A DNA stretch of 64,000 bases from M0108 sp044228695 (GTDB lineage Bacteria; Pseudomonadota; Gammaproteobacteria; Chromatiales; Chromatiaceae), in the NCBI GenBank assembly GCA_044228695.1, contig JBGAUK010000002.1:1-64000 (forward strand), written 5' to 3'. This document shows positions 51,653 to 60,418 of the stretch, one piece after another. The number at the start of each line of letters is the position of its first letter. The stretch's first letter is position 1. Under the pieces are notes generated by a model. It searched no databases. It had not been told where the DNA came from and saw only the letters and a program-made list of their open reading frames with translations. Made by a program: the position numbers and the translations under genes.

Positions 51653-51921
51653 GGGGGGTCTCGTCTAACAGCGGGGGCGGGGCACTGGCGGCGAGGGCCA
51701 GGGTCACGGTTCATTCCAGGTGCCAAGGGCGCTATCTTACGCTGTAATAAGTGGAGCGGAAAAACCCTTTGGCCAGCGGCGGGGGGGCGCGGCCGGCCCG
51801 GGGTGGCCGCGCTGGCCCCAAGGGTCGGCTCGATCAGGCCAAGGTGACCGCCCGCCAACCGGAACCGATGGTACAATCCGGACCCTTTACTCAACCCTCA
51901 TTGCTGGTCTTGTCCCTACCC
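51653..51921. promoter_or_regulatory. Divergent region, DAHP synthase and Hsp70 operon
   Basis: About 270 bp between divergent genes. On the plus strand TACAAT (51871-51876) is a good -10 candidate for the Hsp70 operon, without an obvious -35. No heat-shock sigma32-type CTTGAA or CIRCE-type repeat was recognised. The large TPR-like protein frame stays open through this stretch, so part of it could be coding. Confidence 0.45.
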
Positions 51922-54510
51922 GTGACCCTCCGACGCGATCATCCGAAACCGCGCCCGACCAGCAAGCCGACGGCGGCGATCCCGGCACCCAGCCCGGCAG
52001 GGGCCCAGGCGGAGCTAGCCGCTGGCCAGTTTCGCAAGGCCATCGACACCTTCAAGGCTCTGTCCCGCGCCGAGCCCCCCGCCGTCTGGCAGTCGGGACT
52101 GGCCGCCGCCTATCGCGGCCGCGCCCTGGAACTGGAGGCCAAGGGCATGGGCAAGGAGGCCCTGACCATCTGGGAGAACCGGGCCCAGGCCTGCCCCGGT
52201 CTGGCGCCGGATCCCCGCCACCTGGCCCTGCTGCTCCGCCTTGGTCGTGTCGCCCCCGCCCTGGAGGCCTATCGCCACCTGGTGGCCGCCGGCGAATCAC
52301 CGGCCCTCAACGAGACCCGGGCCCGCTTCGCCGTTCTCTTCCTGGTCGAGGATCTCCCGGCGATTCTGGCGCAAGACCCGGACTTTGCGGCCGATCCCCT
52401 GGTGCGCGACACCCCCGCCGCCCGGGCGGCCCTGGCGGCCTATTGCGCCGGCGATGACGCCCAGGTCGCGGACCAACTCAAGGCCATTCCCTTCCGCTCG
52501 CCTTACCGGGACCTGGCGACCCTGCTCAAGGTCCTGACCGGGCCCGGGGAGGAGCGGGCGACCCGCGACAAACTACTGGAGCGGGTCCCCGCCGATTCGC
52601 CCTTTGCGTCCCTGGCCAGGGCCATCCGCCTGGCCCAACTCCCGGACGAGGATCTCTACCCGGCCCTGGGCGAGGCCAGCGAGGCGGCGCGGGACTTCGT
52701 CATGACCCTGCGCGGCTGGCCGGAGCGCCGTCGCCAGATCTGGCGGGAGCTGCGGCGACTCGGGGATCACCCCAACATCAGCCAATGGTTAACCCTGTTG
52801 CGGCGCTATCGGGCCCTCCTCGGCGAGCCCTGGCTCCGCCATCGGGTCCGGGCCCTGGTCATGGCGGAGTTTCCCCGCAAGGTACCCGCCCCCGTGCTGG
52901 CGGAACTGGGGCCCTTTGATACCGCCACGGGCATGGCCCTTATCGGGGAGAAACATAGCCCGCCCGGCACCACCCACCGGCTATGGATGGATGCCATCGA
53001 CACCCTCTGCCCCGAGGATCGGGCGCCGGCACCGGGGAGCCCGGATGCCTTGCGCCTGGCCCTGATCCATCGCCGCCTGGGGCGGGAGCTCGACCGGATC
53101 AAGGGCCCCCGGCGTAACAGGGTTGAACAGGGGCTGCTCGCCAGCCTGGATCTGGACCCGGACCATCTGCCGGGGTACCTGCACCTCATCGGCCAATACC
53201 GTAAGACGCGACGCCTCCAGCACGCCCGCCCCATCATGGACCAGGCCCTGCGGCGCTGGCCGGAGGACCCCGAGGTTCTCAACGAGGCCCTGGATCTCGC
53301 CCTCGCCAGCGACGCCTTCAAAAAGGCCGCGGGGCTGGCCAAGCGCATCCTCGACCGGGATCCCATCAACCGGCGCGCCCGCCAGAGTCTCTTCACGGCC
53401 CACCTGGCCCATGCCCGCAAGCAAATCAACAAGTCCCGCTTCGACCTGGCTCACAAGGAGCTGGAGCAGGCCACTGGCTGGGCGGAAGGCGCCGCCAGTC
53501 TGGCCCGGGTGGAACTCCTGCGCGGCATCATGGCCTGGCTCCACGGCACCCTGGACCAGGCGGCCATGCGCCAGGCCTGCGCGGCCCTCGGCGGGGGTCT
53601 CACCGGCCGCCTCGCCCTGGCCCTGGAGGCGGAACAACTGCGTTTTTCCCCGCAAACCCTGCTCAAAGCGGCGGGCCTGCTGCCCCTGCCACCGCCGGAT
53701 CGGGACGACCTCCTGGCCTATTGCCGCCTGCTGCGCGCCCAGGTGGAGCAGGAGGGCTTCAAGCCCCGCATGGCTTGGGAGCCCTTCCAGGCCAGTCTGC
53801 GCAAGGCGGCCGGACTGCCGCTGGAGGTGGGGGATTTCGAGACCGTCTGCGAGACGCTGCGCCTGGTCGGCCTGACGCAACTGCGCCTGGATTTCGCCAA
53901 GGCCGCTCTCAAGCGCTGGCCCGCCAAGCCCCTCTTCGTCTTTCATCAGTACGAGGCCAAGGAGGCCCTGGGCCATCGGGATCAGGGTCGCTGGCTGTTT
54001 CGCCACCCCTTGTACGACGCCCTGGACCAGGCGCGGGCCGAGGGGGACCAGCGCACCGCTCATCGCATCGGGGAGATGCTGGGCCTGGGACACCTGAAGG
54101 TCGAGGATGACTTCGACGAATACGATGACTTCGATGACGAGGATGACGAGGATGACTTGGGTTTGGGTGGCGGCGATACCTCCCTGCCGGCGGGGTTGGC
54201 CGACCTGGATCCCAGCTTCTTCATCGATTTGCTCAAGAAATTCATGGGACCGGAATTCAAGGAAATGGAGAGGACTTTTGGCAAGGACGTCCTCGGCGGC
54301 ATCCGCAAGATGGTCGCCAGCGGCGAGATGCCCGACCTGCCGCCGGATTTGATCGAATTTCTGATTCAGCAGCCTACCCAGCCGCCAAAATCCCCGTCCC
54401 CGCCGCCCCCCAAGCCCCCGGCCCGGCCCAAGCCGGCGCCGCGCGGGGGGCGCCGGCCCGGTCCGGGGTCGGACGACGATAATCCCGGCGGCCAACTGGA
54501 CCTCCTCTAA
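51922..54510 (+). CDS. Large TPR-like protein of divergent Hsp70 operon
   Basis: About 862 residues from a GTG at 51922; the frame is open to a GTG at 51751 and includes an ATG at 51868, so the start is uncertain. The first 670 residues are helical, with repeat-like units such as AAGQFRKAIDTFKALSRAEPPAVWQSGLAAAYRGRALELEAKGMGKEA that suggest TPR-type pairs. A very acidic run (DDFDEYDDFDDEDDEDD, about residues 729-745) precedes FIDLLKKFMGPEFKEMERTF and a Pro/Lys-rich tail. It leads the operon with the J-like, GrpE-like and Hsp70 genes and is probably their client adaptor or substrate scaffold. No catalytic motif seen. Confidence 0.75.
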   Translation: MTLRRDHPKPRPTSKPTAAIPAPSPAGAQAELAAGQFRKAIDTFKALSRAEPPAVWQSGLAAAYRGRALELEAKGMGKEALTIWENRAQACPGLAPDPRHLALLLRLGRVAPALEAYRHLVAAGESPALNETRARFAVLFLVEDLPAILAQDPDFAADPLVRDTPAARAALAAYCAGDDAQVADQLKAIPFRSPYRDLATLLKVLTGPGEERATRDKLLERVPADSPFASLARAIRLAQLPDEDLYPALGEASEAARDFVMTLRGWPERRRQIWRELRRLGDHPNISQWLTLLRRYRALLGEPWLRHRVRALVMAEFPRKVPAPVLAELGPFDTATGMALIGEKHSPPGTTHRLWMDAIDTLCPEDRAPAPGSPDALRLALIHRRLGRELDRIKGPRRNRVEQGLLASLDLDPDHLPGYLHLIGQYRKTRRLQHARPIMDQALRRWPEDPEVLNEALDLALASDAFKKAAGLAKRILDRDPINRRARQSLFTAHLAHARKQINKSRFDLAHKELEQATGWAEGAASLARVELLRGIMAWLHGTLDQAAMRQACAALGGGLTGRLALALEAEQLRFSPQTLLKAAGLLPLPPPDRDDLLAYCRLLRAQVEQEGFKPRMAWEPFQASLRKAAGLPLEVGDFETVCETLRLVGLTQLRLDFAKAALKRWPAKPLFVFHQYEAKEALGHRDQGRWLFRHPLYDALDQARAEGDQRTAHRIGEMLGLGHLKVEDDFDEYDDFDDEDDEDDLGLGGGDTSLPAGLADLDPSFFIDLLKKFMGPEFKEMERTFGKDVLGGIRKMVASGEMPDLPPDLIEFLIQQPTQPPKSPSPPPPKPPARPKPAPRGGRRPGPGSDDDNPGGQLDLL

Positions 54511-54807
54511 ATGCGCGATCCCTACCTGACCCTCGGCATCCCCCTGGACGCCACCGACGAGGCCGTGCATGCCGCCTACCTGGCGGCCATCAAGGCCTGT
54601 CCCCCGGAACGCGACCCGCGCCGCTTCGCCGCGGTGCGCCAGGCCTACGAGACCCTCCGCACCCAGCGCGACCGCCTCGCCTGGGAGCTCTTCGACATCA
54701 GCCTGCCCCACCCCCAGGATGTCCTGGACCGCGCCGCGCCCGCCGGGGAGCCCGGCCGGCCGACCCTGGCCCAGTTCCAGGCCCTGCTCCGGGAGGAGGC
54801 GCCATGA
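54511..54807 (+). CDS. Divergent J-domain protein lacking HPD
   Basis: 98 residues. MRDPYLTLGIPLDATDEAVHAAYLAAIKACPPERDPRRFAAVRQAYETLR follows the J-domain plan (helix I, helix II, loop, helix III with QAYETL), but the loop tripeptide His-Pro-Asp that triggers Hsp70 ATPase reads Cys-Pro-Pro here. The rest is a short helical tail. It begins immediately after the stop of the TPR-like gene and overlaps the GrpE-like gene by 4 bp. It presumably docks on the Hsp70 two genes on, but by an unusual contact. Confidence 0.8.
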   Translation: MRDPYLTLGIPLDATDEAVHAAYLAAIKACPPERDPRRFAAVRQAYETLRTQRDRLAWELFDISLPHPQDVLDRAAPAGEPGRPTLAQFQALLREEAP

Positions 54808-55460
54808 AGGCCCAGGATCAAGCCCTGCTGGAGCGCCTGGCCGCCTACCTGGAACGGGAACCCGCAGCCGGCGAGGCGACCCCGCCGGAGGGCGAGGCCC
54901 CGGACCTCTTCACCCTGCTGGCGGAACTCGCGGCCCTGCGCAACGAGGTCAAGCTGGAATCACGCCAGGTCAAATCCGCCCTGGACCAGTTCGGCGACCT
55001 CTTCGATACCCTGCGCGACGCCTACCGACGCCTCCAGGAGGACCTGGACCGCCAACGCGACCGCGCCGCCGCCGAGCGCCGCGAGGCCGAGCAGCCCCTG
55101 CTGCTGGACCTCCTGGACCTGCGCGACCGGCTCCAGGCCGGCCAGGAACAGGCCGAGCGCTACCGGCCGGGCTGGCTGGCCCGCCGGGGCGGCGCCGACC
55201 GCTTCGTCGCCGGCATGGCCGACGGCATGGCCATGAACCTCCGCCACCTGGACGAGCTCCTGGCGGGCCGGGGCGTGGTGGCCATCGCGACCCTGGGCCA
55301 GGCCTTCGACCCCCACGCCATGCGGGCCGTGGATACCGCCCATCACCCCGACCGCCCCGCCAGCCTCGTCGTCGGCGTGGCGCGCGCCGGTTTCCTCCGC
55401 GACGGCCGGGTCCTGCGCCCGGCCGATGTCATCGTCAACAAGAAGGATTACGACTCGTGA
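54804..55460 (+). CDS. GrpE-like nucleotide exchange factor
   Basis: 218 residues. The long N-terminal helix (about residues 38-100, for example LAALRNEVKLESRQVKSALDQFGDLFDTL) would form the coiled coil of GrpE; the C-terminal beta domain has LGQAFDPHAMRAVDTAHHPDRPASLVVGVARAGFLRDGRVLRPADVIVNK, close to the GrpE head signature. The central insertion with ARRGGADRFVAGMADGMAMNLRHLDELLAGRG differs from the housekeeping protein. ATGA and GTGA overlaps couple it to both neighbours. Confidence 0.85.
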   Translation: MKAQDQALLERLAAYLEREPAAGEATPPEGEAPDLFTLLAELAALRNEVKLESRQVKSALDQFGDLFDTLRDAYRRLQEDLDRQRDRAAAERREAEQPLLLDLLDLRDRLQAGQEQAERYRPGWLARRGGADRFVAGMADGMAMNLRHLDELLAGRGVVAIATLGQAFDPHAMRAVDTAHHPDRPASLVVGVARAGFLRDGRVLRPADVIVNKKDYDS

Positions 55461-57181
55461 GCGACATCATCATTGGCATCGACCTGGGCACCACCAACTC
55501 CGAGGTCGCCGTGGTCCGCGACGGCCGGCCCGAGGTTATCCCCATCGAGGATTCCCGCCTCCTGCCCTCCGTGGTGGGACTGGCCGACGACGGCAGCCTG
55601 CTGGTGGGTCAGGCCGCCCGCAACCAGTACGTCCTGCACCCCGACCGCACCGTCAAGTCCATCAAGCGCCGCATGGGCGAGGACGTCCGGGTGCCCCTGG
55701 GCCACCAGGAATTCAGCCCCCAGGAGATCTCGGCCCTGATCCTGGGCCGGCTCAAGCGCGCCGCCGAGGATTACCTGGGCGACACCGTGACCAAGGCCGT
55801 CATCACGGTCCCGGCCTATTTTTCCGACGCCCAGCGCCAGGCCACCCGCGACGCCGGCCAACTGGCGGGCCTGGAGGTGGTGCGGATCATCAACGAACCC
55901 ACCGCCGCCGCCCTCGCCTACGAGGTGGATCAGGCGCAGCGCAAGCACATCCTGGTCTATGACCTCGGCGGCGGCACCTTCGATGTCTCCGTGGTCGGGG
56001 TGGAGAAAGACGTGGTGGAGGTTCTGGCCAGCCACGGCAATAACCGCCTGGGCGGCGACGACTTCGACGCCCGCATCCTGGATCACCTCGTGGACTGGCT
56101 CAAACGCGAGCGCGATGCCGATCCCAGCGGCAACCGCCAGGCCATGGCGCGTCTCACCCGCGCCGCCGAGAACGCCAAGATCCAGCTCTCCGATGCCCCC
56201 TTCGCCCGCATCGAGGAGGAGTATCTGCTGGAGGGCAAGGACGGCCCGGTGCATCTCAGTCTGGAACTGAGCCGCGAGGACTACGAGGCCATGATCGAGC
56301 CCTACCTGGCCGAGACCCTCGCCGCGGTCCAGATCGCCATGGAGGGGGCCAAGCTGCGGGTCGCGGACCTGGACGAGGTCCTGCTGGTGGGCGGCGCTAC
56401 CCGCACCCCCCTGATCCAGCGGCGGCTGGAGCGGGAATTGGGCCGCCAGCCCCGCGCCGAACTGGACCCGGATCTGTGCGTGGCCACCGGGGCAGCCATC
56501 CAGGGGGCGGTCATCGCCGGGGCGCGGGTCTCCCAGGTCCTGGTCGATATCACCCCCTACACCTTCGGTACCAGCGCCCTCGCCGAGCTCAATGGGGAAA
56601 TGTACCCCTACACCTATATCCCCCTGATCCGCAAGAACAGCCCGGTGCCGGTCACCAAGAGCGAGGCCTTCTACACCGTCTACGATGGCCAACAGGCCAT
56701 CGAGGTCAATGTCTATCAGGGCGAGGACCCGGACGCCCTCAACAATATCGAGATCGGCTCCTTCCGCATCGAGGGCCTGAGCGACGTGCCGGCGGGCAAT
56801 ACCCTCATCACCACCTTTTCCCTGGATATCAACGGCATCCTGGAGGTCACCTCCCGGGAAAAGCGCAGTGGTCTGGAAAAGCACATCACCATCGCCAACG
56901 CCACCACCCGCTTCGAGGAGCAGGAGATGACGGCGGCGCGCCAACGCATCGATGCCCTCATCGCCGGCGATGACGCCCAGCAGGGCCAGCGCGAGTCGGT
57001 CAAGGCCCAGGCCCTGATGGAAAAGGCCGAACGCCTGCTGGAGACGGCGGGAGCCGAGGATCGCGAGGATCTGGTGGATGGCATCGAGGCGGTGCGCGAT
57101 GCCCTCGCCGCCGACGACAGCCTGGCCCTGGAGGAGGCCATGGCCGCCCTCTCGGACCTCATCTTCTACCTCCAGTCCTGA
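55457..57181 (+). CDS. Divergent Hsp70 (DnaK-like) chaperone
   Basis: 574 residues from a GTG that overlaps the grpE-like stop, about 65 shorter than housekeeping DnaK. The ATPase domain is complete: IIGIDLGTTNSEVAVVRDG (phosphate 1), TKAVITVPAYFSDAQRQATRDAGQLAGLEVVRIINEPTAAALAY, VYDLGGGTFDVSVV (phosphate 2) and VLLVGGATRTPLIQ. The linker region reads LVDITPYTFGTSA where DnaK has DVTPLSLG. The beta sandwich is present (YPYTYIPLIRKNSPVPVTKSEAFYTVYDGQ), and the C-terminal lid is a shortened helix bundle. It is part of a self-contained operon with its own co-chaperones. Confidence 0.93.
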   Translation: MSDIIIGIDLGTTNSEVAVVRDGRPEVIPIEDSRLLPSVVGLADDGSLLVGQAARNQYVLHPDRTVKSIKRRMGEDVRVPLGHQEFSPQEISALILGRLKRAAEDYLGDTVTKAVITVPAYFSDAQRQATRDAGQLAGLEVVRIINEPTAAALAYEVDQAQRKHILVYDLGGGTFDVSVVGVEKDVVEVLASHGNNRLGGDDFDARILDHLVDWLKRERDADPSGNRQAMARLTRAAENAKIQLSDAPFARIEEEYLLEGKDGPVHLSLELSREDYEAMIEPYLAETLAAVQIAMEGAKLRVADLDEVLLVGGATRTPLIQRRLERELGRQPRAELDPDLCVATGAAIQGAVIAGARVSQVLVDITPYTFGTSALAELNGEMYPYTYIPLIRKNSPVPVTKSEAFYTVYDGQQAIEVNVYQGEDPDALNNIEIGSFRIEGLSDVPAGNTLITTFSLDINGILEVTSREKRSGLEKHITIANATTRFEEQEMTAARQRIDALIAGDDAQQGQRESVKAQALMEKAERLLETAGAEDREDLVDGIEAVRDALAADDSLALEEAMAALSDLIFYLQS

Positions 57182-57196
57182 GCGGGCATCGGCGGC

Positions 57197-57505
57197 ATGG
57201 AACGGTGCCCCAACTGTCGCGCCCGGCTTCAGGAAGACCCCAGTTGTCGCCGCTGCGGCATGGACCTGACGTTGCTGCTCGCCGTCGAGGCGGCGGCGGC
57301 GGAGCGGTTGCAAGCCGCTATCCGCGGGCTGGCCGCCGGTGACGCCCCCGCCGCGAGCGCCGCCTTGCGCCAGTCCCTGGCCCTGCGCCGGGATCCCCTG
57401 GCCGCGAGCCTGCTCGGCCTCCTCGCCGCCGAGACCCCAGTCCCGGCCCGGGCCCTCGGTGCCCCGGCCGCCTCACCGCCCCCCGAAGACTGGTACCTGA
57501 CCTAG
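57197..57505 (+). CDS. Zinc-ribbon protein of Hsp70 operon
   Basis: 102 residues. CPNCRARLQEDPSCRRCGMDL at the N-terminus is a four-cysteine zinc ribbon (positions 4, 7, 17, 20); the rest is Ala/Leu-rich helix with one TPR-like turn (LAAGDAPAASAALRQSLALRRDPLAASLLGLL) and a tail ending EDWYLT. It starts 15 bp after the Hsp70 gene, so is part of the operon. No homologue recalled by name; perhaps a binding partner or targeting subunit. Confidence 0.75.
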   Translation: MERCPNCRARLQEDPSCRRCGMDLTLLLAVEAAAAERLQAAIRGLAAGDAPAASAALRQSLALRRDPLAASLLGLLAAETPVPARALGAPAASPPPEDWYLT

Positions 57506-57533
57506 CCCGACGCCCCCCTGGAGACCCACCCTC

Positions 57534-58322
57534 ATGGCCTCGAAAATTTCCGCTCTTCTTACCCTGATCGCCCTGGCCGCCGGCTTATCCAGCCAGGCCT
57601 CGCTCGCTGTGGAGACCCCGCCCGCCCTGACCGCGACGAGCTGGTCATGGCAACAGACCCAGATGAACAACGACGACCGCTTTCGCCCGGCCGAGCCGGG
57701 GAATTATCACCTGCGCTTTCTCGGGGATGGCACCCTCGCCATTCAGGCGGACTGCAACCGGGCTCAGGGTCGCTACGAGATTGAAGAACATCGCCTGCGG
57801 ATCGAGTTGGGGCCCACGACCCTCATGGCCTGCGGCGAGGCCTCCCTGGGGGACCGCTTCCTGGCCAATCTGGGCGGGGCCAACAGCTATTTTCTCCGGG
57901 ACGGCAACCTCTTCATCGAACTCAAGTTCGACAGCGGCACCATGACCTTCAGTCCCCAGGCCCCGGGTCTGGTCGGCACCCGCTGGCGGGTGACAGGGGT
58001 CAACAATGGCCGGGGCGCCCTGGAGGGGGTTCTCGGCGATCCCGAGCTGTATCTTGACTTTGGGGAGGGCGGTGCCCTGGACGGCTCGGCGGGCTGCAAC
58101 CATTTCAGCGCCTCCTTTACCCTCAGCGGCGACCAGATCACCATTAGCCAGGCCAAGAGCACCCGCAAATTCTGTCAGGATCCGCCCGGGGTCATGGCGC
58201 AGGAAACCGCCTTCCTGGCCGCCCTGCCCCAGGCCGCGCGCTTCGAGCGAACTGGTGATCGGCTGGAGCTGCGCATGGCAGATGGGGCCCTGGCGGCCAC
58301 CTTTACCCGACTGCCGGAATAA
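57534..58322 (+). CDS. META-domain (HslJ-like) exported protein
   Basis: 262 residues with signal peptide (SALLTLIALAAGLSSQASLA). Two META domains in tandem: residues about 30-140 (NYHLRFLGDGTLAIQADCNRAQGRYEIEEHRLRI, PTTLMACGEASLGDRFLANL) and 145-262 (VGTRWRVTGVNNGRGALEG, LDGSAGCNHFSASFTLSGDQITISQ). The DCNRA and GCNHF motifs are the META signature. HslJ relatives are envelope proteins linked to stress resistance. It follows the zinc-ribbon gene by 28 bp but is typical enough to be separate. Confidence 0.85.
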   Translation: MASKISALLTLIALAAGLSSQASLAVETPPALTATSWSWQQTQMNNDDRFRPAEPGNYHLRFLGDGTLAIQADCNRAQGRYEIEEHRLRIELGPTTLMACGEASLGDRFLANLGGANSYFLRDGNLFIELKFDSGTMTFSPQAPGLVGTRWRVTGVNNGRGALEGVLGDPELYLDFGEGGALDGSAGCNHFSASFTLSGDQITISQAKSTRKFCQDPPGVMAQETAFLAALPQAARFERTGDRLELRMADGALAATFTRLPE

Positions 58323-58458
58323 GGGCCCTGCCCCCGGGCGGGATGCAAGGGTCGAGCGCCTTTACCGGCGGTAGCGTCGTGCCCGCACCGATCCTTGTCG
58401 GATCCCGGCCTTTTCGCTCTTCCCTATCCCGGCGCATCAGGATCCGGATACGCCCCCC

Positions 58459-60312
58459 ATGCCCAATGGAATCGCCATGAATCCGGAACTGATGCTGGTC
58501 CTCCTCCTCCTCGCCGCGGCTATCCTCATGTTCGCCCTCAACCGGCCCCGGGCGGATGCCGTCGCCCTCATGATGCTGCTGGTGCTGCCCTTCACCGGCA
58601 TCATGACTATCGGGGAGGCCATCGCCGGCTTCAGCAATTCCAACATCGTGCTCATTGGCGCCATGTTCGTGGTCGGCGAGGCCCTGGCGCGGACCGGTGT
58701 CGCCAAGGGCGTGGGCGACTGGCTCGCGGACCGGGGCGGCAGCAGCGCCTGGTTACTGACCCTGCTCATCATGCTGGCGGTGGGCCTGCTCGGCTCCCTC
58801 ATGAGTAGCACGGGGGTGGTGGCCATCTTCATCCCGGTGGTGCTGCGCATTGCCGACCGGACCGGGCTCGACCCCGCCCAGCTTCTCATGCCCATGGCCT
58901 ATGCCGCCCTGGTCAGCGGCATGCTGACCCTGGTGGCCACCTCGCCCAACCTGGTCATCAACTACGAGCTCATGCGCACCGGGGTCGAGGGCCTGGGCTT
59001 TTTCAGCTTCACCCCCTTCGGCCTGCCGATCCTGGTCCTGACTATTCTCTACATGCTGGTGGCGCGGCGCTGGCTGCGCTCGACCCCGTCGGACGCAGCC
59101 AGCGGGCGGCCCCAACCGGGCATGATGGATTGGATCGACCGCTACGACCTGGCGCATCGGGAATATCGGGTGCGGCTCCTACCGGGCTCCCCCCTGGTGA
59201 GGCAACCCCTGGGTGAGCTCGATCTGCCGGAAAAAATCGGGGTCCGGGTGCTACTCATCGAGCGCGGCACGGGTACCTCCCGGCGAATACTCGCCCGCTC
59301 GCCGGAGACTCTCCTGGAGGTGGACGACATCCTCTTGCTGGATGTTGACAACGGCCGGGCCGGCGATGTCCAGACCCTTGCCAGCCGGTACCAGGTCGAG
59401 GTACTGCCCCGCACCCAGCGCTATTTCATCGACAAGGCCGACAGCGTCGGCATGATCGAGGTCATGGTACCCCAGGAGTCGCAACTCATCGATATGACGG
59501 TAGCCGAGGCCATGGAATTGACCGATGCCCAGTTGACCGTGGTTGGCCTGCGCCGAGGTCGCGAGCCTCACCCACCCTATGGGATTCGCGAGGAGATACT
59601 GGAGGGTGGCGACACCCTGCTCCTGGCCGGCCCCTGGAAGCCGCTCCGCCAACTCCAGAAGGGGGGGCACGACCTGGTCGCCCTGAATCTCCCCAAGGAA
59701 TTCGACGAAGTCCTGCCTGCGGCCAAGAAGGCCCCGCAAGCCATCCTGGTCCTCATCCTGACGGTGACCCTCATGGCCACGGGCCTCATCCCCAACGTTC
59801 ACGCCGCCCTCCTGGGTGCCTTCCTCATGGGCGCCTTCGGCTGCATCAAGATTGACAAGGCCTATCGGGCGATCCAGTGGAAGACCCTCATCATGATCGT
59901 CGGCATGATGCCCTTCGCCCTGGCCCTCGAACGTACCGGGGGGGTCGATCTGGCGGCGGATGCCCTCGTGCGGCTGGTGGGCACGGCGAACCCCTACGTC
60001 ATCCTGGGCGCCCTCTTCGCCATCACCGTCACCACCGGCCTCTTTATCGTCAATACCGCCAATGCCGTCCTGCTCATCCCCATCGCCCTGGCGGTCGCCC
60101 ACCACCTGGGCGCCTCGCCCTACCCCTTCGCCATGATCGTGGCCCTAGGCGCCTCCGCCACCTTCATGACCCACATCTCGCCTATCAACATCCTGGTCCA
60201 AAGCAAGGGCAACTATGGCTTTATCGACTTTGTCCGCATCGGTTTGCCCCTGACCCTCATCATCGGCATCACATCCGTGTTTCTGGTGGCCTGGTGGTTG
60301 CCTTTATACTAA
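58459..60312 (+). CDS. SLC13/DASS-type permease with TrkA-C regulatory domains
   Basis: 617 residues. Helices fill the first 205 and last 200 residues; between them lie two TrkA-C (RCK-C) domains, about residues 225-305 and 320-405 (LPGSPLVRQPLGELDLPEKIGVRVLLIERG and VEVMVPQESQLIDMTVAEAM). N-terminal repeats AIAGFSNSNIVLIGAMFVVGEAL and C-terminal TVTTGLFIVNTANAVLLIPIALAVA carry the transport core of Na+/dicarboxylate or sulfate carriers. Substrate unknown. A second start at 58477 is equally likely. Confidence 0.85.
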   Translation: MPNGIAMNPELMLVLLLLAAAILMFALNRPRADAVALMMLLVLPFTGIMTIGEAIAGFSNSNIVLIGAMFVVGEALARTGVAKGVGDWLADRGGSSAWLLTLLIMLAVGLLGSLMSSTGVVAIFIPVVLRIADRTGLDPAQLLMPMAYAALVSGMLTLVATSPNLVINYELMRTGVEGLGFFSFTPFGLPILVLTILYMLVARRWLRSTPSDAASGRPQPGMMDWIDRYDLAHREYRVRLLPGSPLVRQPLGELDLPEKIGVRVLLIERGTGTSRRILARSPETLLEVDDILLLDVDNGRAGDVQTLASRYQVEVLPRTQRYFIDKADSVGMIEVMVPQESQLIDMTVAEAMELTDAQLTVVGLRRGREPHPPYGIREEILEGGDTLLLAGPWKPLRQLQKGGHDLVALNLPKEFDEVLPAAKKAPQAILVLILTVTLMATGLIPNVHAALLGAFLMGAFGCIKIDKAYRAIQWKTLIMIVGMMPFALALERTGGVDLAADALVRLVGTANPYVILGALFAITVTTGLFIVNTANAVLLIPIALAVAHHLGASPYPFAMIVALGASATFMTHISPINILVQSKGNYGFIDFVRIGLPLTLIIGITSVFLVAWWLPLY

Positions 60313-60418
60313 TTCGACTTTCGAACGCCTGGTCACCGCCACCGGCCACCCCGGCGATTCGGCCCTCCCACACCGGCTGGGATAGCCTGCCCAGCCTCTA
60401 ACCGCGGAAACCGCTCCC

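Noticed and set aside
55448..57313. Long open frame (621 codons) antisense to the Hsp70 gene
   Set aside because: Longer than the real gene but its product has no recognisable domain; it is the expected mirror of a high-GC gene. The forward strand carries the full Hsp70 motifs.
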